From Euryarchaeota archaeon UBA443 (GTDB lineage: Archaea > Thermoplasmatota > Poseidoniia > Poseidoniales > Poseidoniaceae), in contig DAKS01000040.1 of assembly GCA_002499195.1 (NCBI GenBank), forward strand, positions 1 through 47,353: a stretch of 47,353 nucleotides of DNA, given 5' to 3'. How positions within the stretch are numbered: the first letter of the stretch is position 1; each line of letters starts with the position of its first letter. Positions 34,727 to 42,616 of the stretch are shown in pieces. The notes beneath the pieces are model-generated. The model was not told where the DNA came from. It was given only the letters and a program-made list of their open reading frames with translations, and searched no databases. The position numbers were made by a program, and so were the translations under genes.

Positions 34727-35321
34727 GATCATCAAGCCAATCCTTGAGCATTTCATGATGCTCAGTTGGAATCATGTGCCCTTTTTGGTGTTCGACCAAC
34801 TCTATACTCCAACCAGCTGCTTCAAACAGGTGAGCAACTGCCCAACCGTCTTCAATTGGAACACGGACATCTCTAACACCATGCATCCAAAACATCCGCT
34901 TCTTATCGAGTTCCTCGAGGCGAAGACGGAGTTCCATGGGCCTGACAAGGCGCGTACCTAAGGCAACAACTCCTGCGATACGGTCAGCAAGAGGGAGTTG
35001 AAGCATTTCTTGGGCCATGGCTCCTCCTTGTGAAAATCCTCCAACGACTAAAGGACCCATCGGGGCTTCTTCTGCAATCAACTTCTCAAGTTGTGATAAT
35101 GATGAGTCAACATCCATTAATTCTCTGCGAGAGAGATGCAGTCTTCGAGTTACATCAGGATCTTCATCCTCATATCTCCACCATGTCCTTCCGCGGCGTG
35201 GATGATTGAAACGTGCATCAGGAACTAGTAAAGTCCAACCATCTGGAATTATTTTTTCGGCAAATGGACGCATCATTTCAGCCGTTCCCGTCATCCCATG
35301 CATCATGATGAGTGTCGGCAT
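34716..35321 (-). CDS. Alpha/beta hydrolase, phospholipase/carboxylesterase family
   Basis: The 201-residue product has an intact catalytic triad: nucleophile Ser97 in GGFSQGG, Asp151 in HGVRDVRVP, and His182 in QKGHMIP. The oxyanion region MMHGMTGT is near the N-terminus. This matches the small carboxylesterase/lysophospholipase family (YpfH/EstB type). The natural substrate is unknown. ATG 35321 has GAGGTG seven bases upstream. It follows the lipoprotein gene by 10 bases and is probably cotranscribed with it. No signal peptide is present, so it is cytoplasmic. Confidence 0.85.
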   Translation of the reverse strand: MPTLIMMHGMTGTAEMMRPFAEKIIPDGWTLLVPDARFNHPRRGRTWWRYEDEDPDVTRRLHLSRRELMDVDSSLSQLEKLIAEEAPMGPLVVGGFSQGGAMAQEMLQLPLADRIAGVVALGTRLVRPMELRLRLEELDKKRMFWMHGVRDVRVPIEDGWAVAHLFEAAGWSIELVEHQKGHMIPTEHHEMLKDWLDDLIH

Positions 35322-35331
35322 GGAAAGCACC

Positions 35332-36297
35332 TCAAAGTGTCCATTCGAACACAAGAGCCCCTGCAACCTTGAGATGGATGAATGAGGAAGGACCGCGGAC
35401 CGTTACTGTGAGCGAGTAATCTCCCGAATTCGAGGGAATCGTACCTATTGCTCCCTTTTCGGTCGCTCCAGAACCCCAAGCACGAGTTAACGGCGATGCA
35501 CCTGCATGATCTTTCATAGTCAAGGAACCAGATGCAGCCCCGTTTGAGGCTATTTCGACATCTAGATACCAGACCAGAGTATCCCAATCACCTTCGGAAG
35601 GGTGTCCTGAATCGAGGAATGAATCGTAAATCTCCTGGTCGTTTTCTTCGTACATTCGATCGATAAGATCACGTGCTCGATAGAAGAAAACATCCCCGTT
35701 GTAAGATGGACGAGCGACATTCAAGTCCATTCGTAATTGGATTGTTCCATCACCATCTCGCCATACGAGCCGTTCGAGGAATCCTTTGCTACCACTGAAT
35801 GTGTAGGACAATTCGTGACCTTCGGATGATTCGGCTTCAACACGAGCATTTCCATTGTCAAGCGATATCGTTGTAGCTTCCCATTCTTGTCCCAGAAGTG
35901 TGAATGACCATGAATCACCAACATTCCAAGGGAACGAGAAGACTTGTTGAGGCTCACCGTTCTCGTAAACGGCTAATGCATCGATGGTCATACGACCTAG
36001 AAACGGATTGTGATTGATAACAGCATGACGTTGTGCTTCTCGTTCAGAAGATATTCCAAGAATATATTCTTCTGAACCATTGTCGATCTCAGCAACAACA
36101 AGACGGGCACTATCTTCACCAAATTGAGGCGTGATGAAGGTGTAGAGCCAGTTCTGTCCAACAGACCACTCTGGAAGTTTCTTTTGCTCCTCAGTCATAC
36201 TGTTGTTTGAGTCAGAAGAGTCATTGCTAGTGCAGCCCGCAAGGCTCATGCAGAGCAGCAAAGCAACCAAAAAGTGACTGCGAAGCATTGTATGCAT
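35332..36297 (-). CDS. Secreted lipoprotein, unknown function
   Basis: The 321-residue product begins with a lipoprotein signal (MLRSHFLVALLLCMSLAGC), with the lipobox LAGC and Cys22 followed by the Ser/Asp/Asn-rich linker TSNDSSDSNNS. It should be held on the outer membrane face by lipid. The rest is beta-rich, with repeated pattern such as WSVGQNWLYTF and WNVGDSWSFTL (about residues 52 and 136) pointing to an internal duplication, and ends SFIHLKVAGALVFEWTL. I do not recognise a named family. Starts at 36297 and 36288 are both possible. It sits about 46 bases after the pyrophosphatase gene and 10 before the hydrolase gene. Confidence 0.75.
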   Translation of the reverse strand: MHTMLRSHFLVALLLCMSLAGCTSNDSSDSNNSMTEEQKKLPEWSVGQNWLYTFITPQFGEDSARLVVAEIDNGSEEYILGISSEREAQRHAVINHNPFLGRMTIDALAVYENGEPQQVFSFPWNVGDSWSFTLLGQEWEATTISLDNGNARVEAESSEGHELSYTFSGSKGFLERLVWRDGDGTIQLRMDLNVARPSYNGDVFFYRARDLIDRMYEENDQEIYDSFLDSGHPSEGDWDTLVWYLDVEIASNGAASGSLTMKDHAGASPLTRAWGSGATEKGAIGTIPSNSGDYSLTVTVRGPSSFIHLKVAGALVFEWTL

Positions 36298-36343
36298 GGT
36301 TAGGCCTATCGGCTCCTCTTCAAGAGGATAACGCTTGACAGTC

Positions 36344-38404
36344 TCAAAGGAGTCCGTTCTCAGTGAGCTTGCCTGTACCAGCAAGAACGACTGCAACGAT
36401 GGACATCAACTTGATGAGAATGTTGAGCGAAGGACCAGAGGTATCCTTGAATGGATCACCAATTGTATCACCGATGACTGCTGCATCGTGTGCCTCATCA
36501 CCCTTCTTTGCACCAGGGATGTGATCTTGTTCAATCGCTTTCTTGGCATTGTCCCAAGCACCACCAGCGTTGGCCATGAAGAGCGCCATCAAGACACCTG
36601 TAACGAGAGAACCTGCAAGCATTCCGCCGAGGGCTGCGGTACCAAGTCCGAATCCGATGATAACCGGGGCGATAACTGCTACAACACCAGGTCCAACCAT
36701 CTCACGCAATGCTGCCTTGGTCGAAATATCAACACAGGTTTGGGAGTCTGGCTTGACACCTTCCTTACCTTCGAGGAGTCCAGGGATTTCCTTGAACTGT
36801 CGTCGAATCTCAACAACCATGTCACCTGCAGCCTTTCCGACCGAAGTCATGGTCATTGCAGCGACAACGAATGGTAGTCCACCACCGATGAGAAGACCAA
36901 TGACGACCATTGGCTCAGTCAAATCAAGATTGACACCGCCAACAGAAGTTGTGTAGGCTGCGAAGAGAGCGAGAGCAGTTAATGCAGCCGATCCGATTGC
37001 GAATCCCTTGCCGACTGCAGCGGTTGTGTTACCGATTGAGTCAAGTTCGTCAGTGATGGCTCGAACATCGTCACCAAGACCGCTCATCTCTGCAATTCCA
37101 CCTGCGTTGTCAGCGACAGGACCGTAAGCATCGACGGTCATTGTAACACCTACAGTGGCAAGCATACCCATAGCAGCCATCGCAATGCAGTAGAGGCCGT
37201 AGGTTTCTCCTCCGAATTCATTTGCACCGAGGATACCCAGTGCAATGAGAACGACTGGGATGAATGTGGACATCATCCCGACCGACAAACCAGCGATAGC
37301 GTTTGTTGCAGGACCTGTCTTGGACATTTCACCGATGTGAGGAATCGCCTTAGTTTTGATTCCAAAGACGGGCTCGATACCTGTGTAATATTCGGTGACG
37401 AGACCAATGAGAATACCAACGATGCTACCGAGTACAACGGAGTGCATGATGCCCATTTCGACGTCAATGAATCCTTGTTGAATGGAAAGGTATCCGCCAG
37501 CCCAGAACAGTGCTGCGGCGATGAAGGTCGTGTTACGAAGTGCTGCAGCTGGATCTTTTCCATTCTTGAGGAAAGCCATTGAGAAGACACCGATAATAGA
37601 AGCAGCATAGCCGATGAATCCGAGGAGGATTGGCATCAGAACGTAGTCGACTCCCATTGGGGCCGTTTTATCGCTTGCAATAATCATTGCAGCAATGATT
37701 GATCCAACAAAGGATTCGAAGATGTCAGCACCCATTCCGGCAACGTCGCCGACGTTGTCACCAACGTTGTCAGCGATGACACCGGGGTTTCGTGGGTCGT
37801 CTTCAGGAATACCTGCTTCTACCTTTCCGACGAGATCTGCTCCAACGTCAGCAGCCTTGGTGTAAATTCCACCGCCGACACGGGCGAAAAGAGCGATGGA
37901 TGATGCACCCATACCAAATCCAGCCGCTGCCGAGAGCGTGCTTCCGTCTTCAGCACCAAGCCAATAAGCGATGAGAGAAATACCGAGCAGCCCTAGTCCA
38001 CCGACGGACAATCCCATAACGGCTCCACCGTTGTAAGAAACTGCAAGAGCACCTGCTTGACCATCGTTCTTTGCGGCCATAGCAGTTCGGCCATTAGCCG
38101 AAGTTGCGGAACGCATACCAGAGAATCCAGCCAAAACCGATGCGACAGCACCTGCAAAGAAGGCTATGGCCGTGTCAACATCGTTGAGGTAGGCGAGAAC
38201 AGCACCAACAACTACAACGAAAATGGCCAGAATGCGATATTCAGCGAAAAGGAATGCCATAGCACCCTTCTGAATTTCGTCTGTGATATCTGCGACAACT
38301 TCGTTATCGATCTTTACTTTCGTTACTTGTTTGTAGAGGTAGAAGGCAATCAAAAGTCCTACGGCTCCAGCGCCTGCTGCAATCAACGGTATATTTTCCA
38401 TCAT
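36344..38404 (-). CDS. hppA: Membrane-bound ion-translocating pyrophosphatase, K+-dependent type
   Basis: The 686-residue protein has about 16 membrane helices and couples pyrophosphate hydrolysis to H+ (or Na+) pumping. The catalytic region at about residues 175-232 holds GIYTKAADVGADLVGKVE, GIPEDDPRNPGVIADNVGDN and VGDVAGMGADIFES, with all the Asp ligands for Mg-PPi. Near residue 460 the sequence is GNTTAAVGKGFAIG. Ala (not Lys) at the known position marks the K+-dependent class, as established for this family. H+ versus Na+ cannot be fixed by eye. ATG 38404 has AGGTG seven bases upstream. It may head a transcript including the lipoprotein and hydrolase genes. Confidence 0.95.
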   Translation of the reverse strand: MMENIPLIAAGAGAVGLLIAFYLYKQVTKVKIDNEVVADITDEIQKGAMAFLFAEYRILAIFVVVVGAVLAYLNDVDTAIAFFAGAVASVLAGFSGMRSATSANGRTAMAAKNDGQAGALAVSYNGGAVMGLSVGGLGLLGISLIAYWLGAEDGSTLSAAAGFGMGASSIALFARVGGGIYTKAADVGADLVGKVEAGIPEDDPRNPGVIADNVGDNVGDVAGMGADIFESFVGSIIAAMIIASDKTAPMGVDYVLMPILLGFIGYAASIIGVFSMAFLKNGKDPAAALRNTTFIAAALFWAGGYLSIQQGFIDVEMGIMHSVVLGSIVGILIGLVTEYYTGIEPVFGIKTKAIPHIGEMSKTGPATNAIAGLSVGMMSTFIPVVLIALGILGANEFGGETYGLYCIAMAAMGMLATVGVTMTVDAYGPVADNAGGIAEMSGLGDDVRAITDELDSIGNTTAAVGKGFAIGSAALTALALFAAYTTSVGGVNLDLTEPMVVIGLLIGGGLPFVVAAMTMTSVGKAAGDMVVEIRRQFKEIPGLLEGKEGVKPDSQTCVDISTKAALREMVGPGVVAVIAPVIIGFGLGTAALGGMLAGSLVTGVLMALFMANAGGAWDNAKKAIEQDHIPGAKKGDEAHDAAVIGDTIGDPFKDTSGPSLNILIKLMSIVAVVLAGTGKLTENGLL

Positions 38405-38555
38405 AGTTTACACCTGTGTTTCGCCCGACCTAGGAACCCTTCATAAGAGATTCCCCGTGATTACAGGCTTGAAAGGCTACTTTTTAGCCCTCATCACAAA
38501 CGCCGATACTCCTTTGCGACCAATCGTTGAAAGAGGTGGAGGTCTTCGGAGTATC

Positions 38556-38870
38556 ATGAGCATCAGTGCAGAGGAGATTCTTGCCGAAATAGGCCCTGTT
38601 CAGGAAGTGCTCGACGCTCATGACGGAGTTGTTACCGTTCTCGACACAAGTGACGGCAACATCATGCTATCTCTCGATGGAGGATGTACTGGCTGTTCAT
38701 CAACACCGATGACTGCAATGCAAATCTATTATTCACTCAAGAAACTTGATGCTGTTAATGATGTCATTTTTGTTAACGGTGAACTTCCAGAGTATATGCG
38801 CACCTTCATCAACCAAAAAATGGAGAAAGAAGCTGCTGAATCCTCTCAAGAACCCGGTGAAATAGTCTAA
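38556..38870 (+). CDS. NifU C-terminal-domain Fe-S scaffold-like protein
   Basis: The 104-residue product matches the NifU C-terminal (NFU) domain: an N-terminal helix MSISAEEILAEIGPVQEVL, the strand region DGVVTVLDTSDGNIMLSL, the CxxC motif in GGCTGCSSTPMTAMQ, and a closing helix-strand. The two cysteines would bridge a 4Fe-4S cluster between two subunits for transfer to target enzymes. ATG 38556 has GGAG four bases upstream; a frame extension to 38457 adds 33 unlikely residues. A charged tail (KMEKEAAESSQEPGEIV) is longer than the minimal domain. It ends exactly where the convergent membrane-protein gene ends. Confidence 0.85.
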   Translation: MSISAEEILAEIGPVQEVLDAHDGVVTVLDTSDGNIMLSLDGGCTGCSSTPMTAMQIYYSLKKLDAVNDVIFVNGELPEYMRTFINQKMEKEAAESSQEPGEIV

Positions 38871-39200
38871 TCACTCTTCTTCGACGTTTCGCCCAATACT
38901 GTGCGGGTTTGCTCCAAAGGAGATATTCTCGCCCTTGATATTCATTCGAGCAGCGATTGCAAGAACAATGCAGACGATGGAAAGTGGCTGCGGAAGATAA
39001 TTCGATCCCCACAAGGATCCTCCCGCAAGAGAGAGCCACCACAATGAGGCTGCTGCAAGTAGAAGAGTTGTGAAAATAATGTTTTGTACGATAAGTTCAG
39101 CCTTCTCAGAACGTGAAATGGTTGCAACAAACATGAATAATATAGCCGAGATTCCACAGAAGGTTTGGACGAGGATGGAGATAAACTCGATCTCGACCAT
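38871..39200 (-). CDS. Small membrane protein, unknown function
   Basis: The 109-residue product has three hydrophobic segments: FISILVQTFCGISAILFMFV, the block IIFTTLLLAAASLWWLSLAG, and LSIVCIVLAIAARMN. It ends in a polar tail (GENISFGANPHSIGRNVEEE). No family recognised. The ATG at 39200 starts right before the first helix; a longer frame up to 39464 would run through the start of polX and is not credible. It is convergent with the NifU-like gene without a single spare base, and divergent from polX with a 75-base shared spacer. Confidence 0.6.
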   Translation of the reverse strand: MVEIEFISILVQTFCGISAILFMFVATISRSEKAELIVQNIIFTTLLLAAASLWWLSLAGGSLWGSNYLPQPLSIVCIVLAIAARMNIKGENISFGANPHSIGRNVEEE

Positions 39201-39275
39201 GATGTGACCAAACCGAGGAGGTTTTTGAAACAACCACTTCCCATCCTTTTTGAGTTGTGGACATCTCAACAAATT

Positions 39276-41219
39276 ATGGCAGGCAACGCATTCACCCTTC
39301 CAAAGGCTCGGCCAAGCGGAGCTCCCTTTTTTTCTCGCAACCAAATAGCGGCGGTCCTGCATCAAGTTGCAGTCTTGCTCGAACTGCAAGGGGCCAATGT
39401 TTTCCGAGTTCGCTCCTACCAAAATGGTAGCCGATTGATTGGAACATTGACAGAAGACCTGCATGAATTGGTGGTTACTGGCCGCCTATTCGAACTGAAA
39501 GGAATCGGGAAGGGGCTCGGTTCTGCTCTTTCTCAAGCCATTTTGGAGGGCACTTGGCCTGACGATTGGATTCGTTTGCATGAGGATACACCTAAAGGCA
39601 TGATCGAGATGCTTGGAATCCCAGGTCTTGGTCCAAAACGCATTAAATTGATGCATGAAGAACTCGGTGTTGATTCTATTACAAGTCTCAAAGAAGCAGC
39701 CGAACAAGGCCGTATTGCGCCGATGAAAGGCTTCGGAAAGAAATCAGAACAACGCATGCTCGATGGAATAGAATTGTTGTCTCGCTTCCGAGAACGGCGA
39801 CGTTTGGATATCGGACTGAAGTATGGAACTGCATTTGAACAACGAATCAAGGAGATCCCTGGTGTTGAACGTGTTCAACTTGCTGGTAGTGCACGACGTC
39901 GTAAAGAAACGATCGGCGATTTGGATATCGTTGTAGGCGTACATCCAGAGCATCATGATGATGTTGGAACTGCAATCCTTGCTTTACAAGGAATTGCTGA
40001 TGTAAAGGGAGCGGGCGATTCAAAAATTAGTCTAATTCTCGAAGCGAGTATTTTCGAAGATGGCTTTTCTGTAGGCCACATCGATGCAAACGTGCTTGAA
40101 GCGATCGGCGGAGATGATTACGAACAATTGGAAAGCGCAGGAACCATCGATGCACAAGTACGTTTGGTGCCTCCTGAAATGTTCGCATTTACACTCGCAT
40201 ACTTTACTGGAAGTAAGGAACATAACATTGCAATGCGACAACGAGCGATTGATCGTGGCCTACGTTTGAACGAATTTGGCTTGATACCCGAATCAAAAGC
40301 AGGAGATTTGAAAGGAATTGAAGCTGCTCAATACTCACTATCTGCGATGACTGAACAAGAGATTTATTCTCATCTTGACCTACAATGGGTTCCTCCAGAA
40401 TTACGAGAAGATACTGGTGAAATAAAATCGGGAAGTGAAAATACTCTTCCTAAATTGTTGGAACTTGATACCATCCAAGGCGCACTTCACAATCACACGG
40501 TTGTATCGGATGGAGAAGCAACGCTTGAACAGATGGCCGATGCTGCGCAATCATTGGGTTGGTCATGGCTCGGCATAGCCGACCATTCCCCTACGTTGAA
40601 AATCGCAAATGGGGCACCAGCCGAACGTTTACTTGAACAAGGCCAAAAAATCCGAAAATACAACCAAAACTGGCAGGATGAAGGCATAAATTTCAGATTG
40701 TTTCACGGTGTCGAATCCGATATCCTTGCTGGAGGGAAATTGGACCATCCTGATGAAGTCCTCAATCAGTTGGATTATGTCGTAGCATCTGTTCATGCCA
40801 TGACAAAATGGCGTGGCCGAGATGAGAATGAGAATACTGAAGAATTACTGAAGGTTCTCGAACATCCTGCAACAAAAGTCCTTGGCCACCCAACAGGGAG
40901 AATCCTGCAAGGGCGTGAGGGCTACGAAGTTGACGTCCACCGACTCATTGATGCGATGGCTGAACATATCGAGGATGGTCGGTTTAAATCGATTGAGTTG
41001 AATGCAAGTCCATATCGATTGGACATCGATTATCGACTTTGTAAATATGCAAAACTGATGGGCGTTCCTGTTGCGATTAGTCCAGATGCTCATTCGATTC
41101 GTGGTCTTGCTGACATCCAATATGGTGTCATGACTGCGCGTAAAGGATGGCTGGAGCAAGGAGATGTCATCAATTCGATGAGTGCTGATACATTAGAACA
41201 ACAATTAGCGCTTCAATGA
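39276..41219 (+). CDS. polX: Family X DNA polymerase with C-terminal PHP domain (PolX)
   Basis: This 647-residue protein has the bacterial/archaeal PolX plan: an 8-kDa-like domain (SRNQIAAVLHQVAVLLELQG), helix-hairpin-helix motifs (KGIGKGLGSAL, IPGLGPKRIK), a palm near 190-310, and a PHP domain near 400-640. Palm Asp215 and Asp217 are present in GDLDIVVG. The block before VPPE, normally VDLR with the third Asp, reads AQVRLVPPE, with Gln294 in place of Asp. YFTGSKEHN follows as usual. The PHP metal sites look intact: LHNHTVVSDG, IADHSPT, GVESDIL, VASVHA, LGHPTGR, ISPDAHS. So nuclease function is likely and polymerase function doubtful. It would act in gap repair. A TTG at 39225 is an alternative start. 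Confidence 0.9.
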   Translation: MAGNAFTLPKARPSGAPFFSRNQIAAVLHQVAVLLELQGANVFRVRSYQNGSRLIGTLTEDLHELVVTGRLFELKGIGKGLGSALSQAILEGTWPDDWIRLHEDTPKGMIEMLGIPGLGPKRIKLMHEELGVDSITSLKEAAEQGRIAPMKGFGKKSEQRMLDGIELLSRFRERRRLDIGLKYGTAFEQRIKEIPGVERVQLAGSARRRKETIGDLDIVVGVHPEHHDDVGTAILALQGIADVKGAGDSKISLILEASIFEDGFSVGHIDANVLEAIGGDDYEQLESAGTIDAQVRLVPPEMFAFTLAYFTGSKEHNIAMRQRAIDRGLRLNEFGLIPESKAGDLKGIEAAQYSLSAMTEQEIYSHLDLQWVPPELREDTGEIKSGSENTLPKLLELDTIQGALHNHTVVSDGEATLEQMADAAQSLGWSWLGIADHSPTLKIANGAPAERLLEQGQKIRKYNQNWQDEGINFRLFHGVESDILAGGKLDHPDEVLNQLDYVVASVHAMTKWRGRDENENTEELLKVLEHPATKVLGHPTGRILQGREGYEVDVHRLIDAMAEHIEDGRFKSIELNASPYRLDIDYRLCKYAKLMGVPVAISPDAHSIRGLADIQYGVMTARKGWLEQGDVINSMSADTLEQQLALQ

Positions 41220-41256
41220 AGCAACAGTTCTTGAATGAGAGAAGGGTGGTCAAAAC

Positions 41257-41463
41257 ATGCGACTTACAAGAACACTGATTATGGGAGCACTCATGGTGAT
41301 TCCGGGGCTTTTCCTTGGCTTACTCTTGTGGATTCTTGTTGGTCAGCCTCAAGATGGTGAATCTCCAATTGTTGAGGCACTTGTTTGCAATGCAATTCCA
41401 CTTGCAAGTATCTTCTCTGGTTTGTTCTTTGGATGGGTCACTGGCTCAGAATATGCTGAATAG
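41257..41463 (+). CDS. Mini membrane protein, two transmembrane helices
   Basis: The 68-residue product has two hydrophobic segments, MGALMVIPGLFLGLLLWILV and AIPLASIFSGLFFGWV, joined by a short acidic loop (GQPQDGESP). A GGGTGG motif sits about ten bases upstream. No family recognised. It is tucked between polX and the endonuclease III gene; its TAG forms part of the GGTGA ribosome site of the latter, which indicates a common transcript and supports it being real. Confidence 0.65.
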   Translation: MRLTRTLIMGALMVIPGLFLGLLLWILVGQPQDGESPIVEALVCNAIPLASIFSGLFFGWVTGSEYAE

Positions 41464-41471
41464 GTGATTGG

Positions 41472-42143
41472 ATGAAGCGCAAGGAAAAAGCCGAGCGCAT
41501 TCAATCTATGCTTGAGGAACTGTATCCTGAAACGCCTGTTCCACTCGATCATGGAACGCCCTTCCAACTCCTTGTTGCCGTTCTTATGAGTGCGCAAACA
41601 ACCGATTTGAAGGTTAATCAAGTAACTCCAGAATTGTTCAAACAGGGCCCCACGCCTGAGAAGATGGCAGAGCTTGAAGTTTCAACCATTCAATCTCTTA
41701 TTCGTGAAGTTGGTCTTGCACCTACGAAAGCCAAGAACATTAGGCGATTATCTGAACTTCTTCTTGAACGACATCAAGGTGAAATCCCGAATACCTTCGA
41801 AGATCTTGAAGCACTTCCAGGCGTTGGACACAAGACTGCTGGAGTTGTTCTCGCTCAAGCCTTTGGTATTCCTGCTTTTCCCGTTGACACACATATCCAC
41901 AGACTTGCTGCACGTTGGGGGCTTTCAAATGGAAAGAACGTTGATCAAACCGAGAAAGACCTCAAAGCGGTATTTCCAAAAGAGTCATGGAATGATCTCC
42001 ATCTGCAAATCATCTTCTTTGGACGAGAATATTGTCCTGCACGATATCATGATTTATCTCAATGCCCAATCTGTTCATGGGCTGCGACAAAGAAAAGAAT
42101 CGCCGAAGAAGCAAAAATGAACAAAACAAAGAAATCAAAGTGA
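41472..42143 (+). CDS. nth: Endonuclease III-type DNA glycosylase with an altered Fe-S region
   Basis: The 223-residue protein removes oxidised pyrimidines and nicks the abasic site. The catalytic pair is present: Lys121 in the hairpin LPGVGHKTAGV and Asp139 in FPVDTHIHRLA. The early block LLVAVLMSAQTTD is classical Nth. The C-terminal Fe-S region is not: instead of Cys-X6-Cys-X2-Cys-X5-Cys it has only Cys188-X9-Cys198-X2-Cys201, in FGREYCPARYHDLSQCPIC, and no fourth Cys. A similar REYCPARG-type tail is remembered from Bacteroidetes enzymes, so lateral transfer is possible. GGTGA before the ATG overlaps the upstream stop. The 3' end overlaps the convergent membrane-protein gene by 9 bases. 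Confidence 0.9.
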   Translation: MKRKEKAERIQSMLEELYPETPVPLDHGTPFQLLVAVLMSAQTTDLKVNQVTPELFKQGPTPEKMAELEVSTIQSLIREVGLAPTKAKNIRRLSELLLERHQGEIPNTFEDLEALPGVGHKTAGVVLAQAFGIPAFPVDTHIHRLAARWGLSNGKNVDQTEKDLKAVFPKESWNDLHLQIIFFGREYCPARYHDLSQCPICSWAATKKRIAEEAKMNKTKKSK

Positions 42144-42581
42144 TACAGTCAAATTTAATCCGCCACCAAGTAGTTGCAGGAGCATGACCGTTCCAAGTAT
42201 TAACAACGTAATACGTAGGCCAGGCGTTGTTGTATCCTCGTCGTAGGCTTCACGAACAAATGCATAACCGATGAGCCCCACGCCTGTAATCCCAATAATG
42301 GTCGCAAAGGTGTCCATCAATCGAACGAAATCATTGTGTGATTCTGCATCTTTTGCAGGTTGTAGGGGGTCATAATTTGGGCTAGTTGTATCATAGTCAG
42401 TGGCTGCTGGTGGACCCGAGAAATCTGGAAGAACACTGACTAATCCTGCAATCAAAATGAGGATTACGCCAATCATGAGGAACTTGTGAAGCGAAAACAA
42501 TCCTCCACCCATCATGGCTTGTTGAGGGGGATGATACATGTTTGTCGCAGGCGGGCTTACTTGTTGTGCAGGGGGTTGCAT
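42135..42581 (-). CDS. Small membrane protein at the end of the archaellum operon
   Basis: The 148-residue product opens with a Pro/Gln/Met-rich cytoplasmic stretch (MQPPAQQVSPPATNMYHPP), then a helix (FLMIGVILILIAGLVSVLP), a polar loop with Tyr/Asp/Pro, and two more helices (ATIIGITGVGLIGYAFV and ITLLILGTVMLLQLLGG). No family recognised. The start could also be TTG at 42602. It follows flaJ by about 35 bases on the same strand, so it is probably carried on the archaellum transcript, but a direct role is not shown. Confidence 0.65.
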   Translation of the reverse strand: MQPPAQQVSPPATNMYHPPQQAMMGGGLFSLHKFLMIGVILILIAGLVSVLPDFSGPPAATDYDTTSPNYDPLQPAKDAESHNDFVRLMDTFATIIGITGVGLIGYAFVREAYDEDTTTPGLRITLLILGTVMLLQLLGGGLNLTVSL

Positions 42582-42616
42582 GGCAATACCATCATTAACC
42601 AAGCATATACTCTTTT

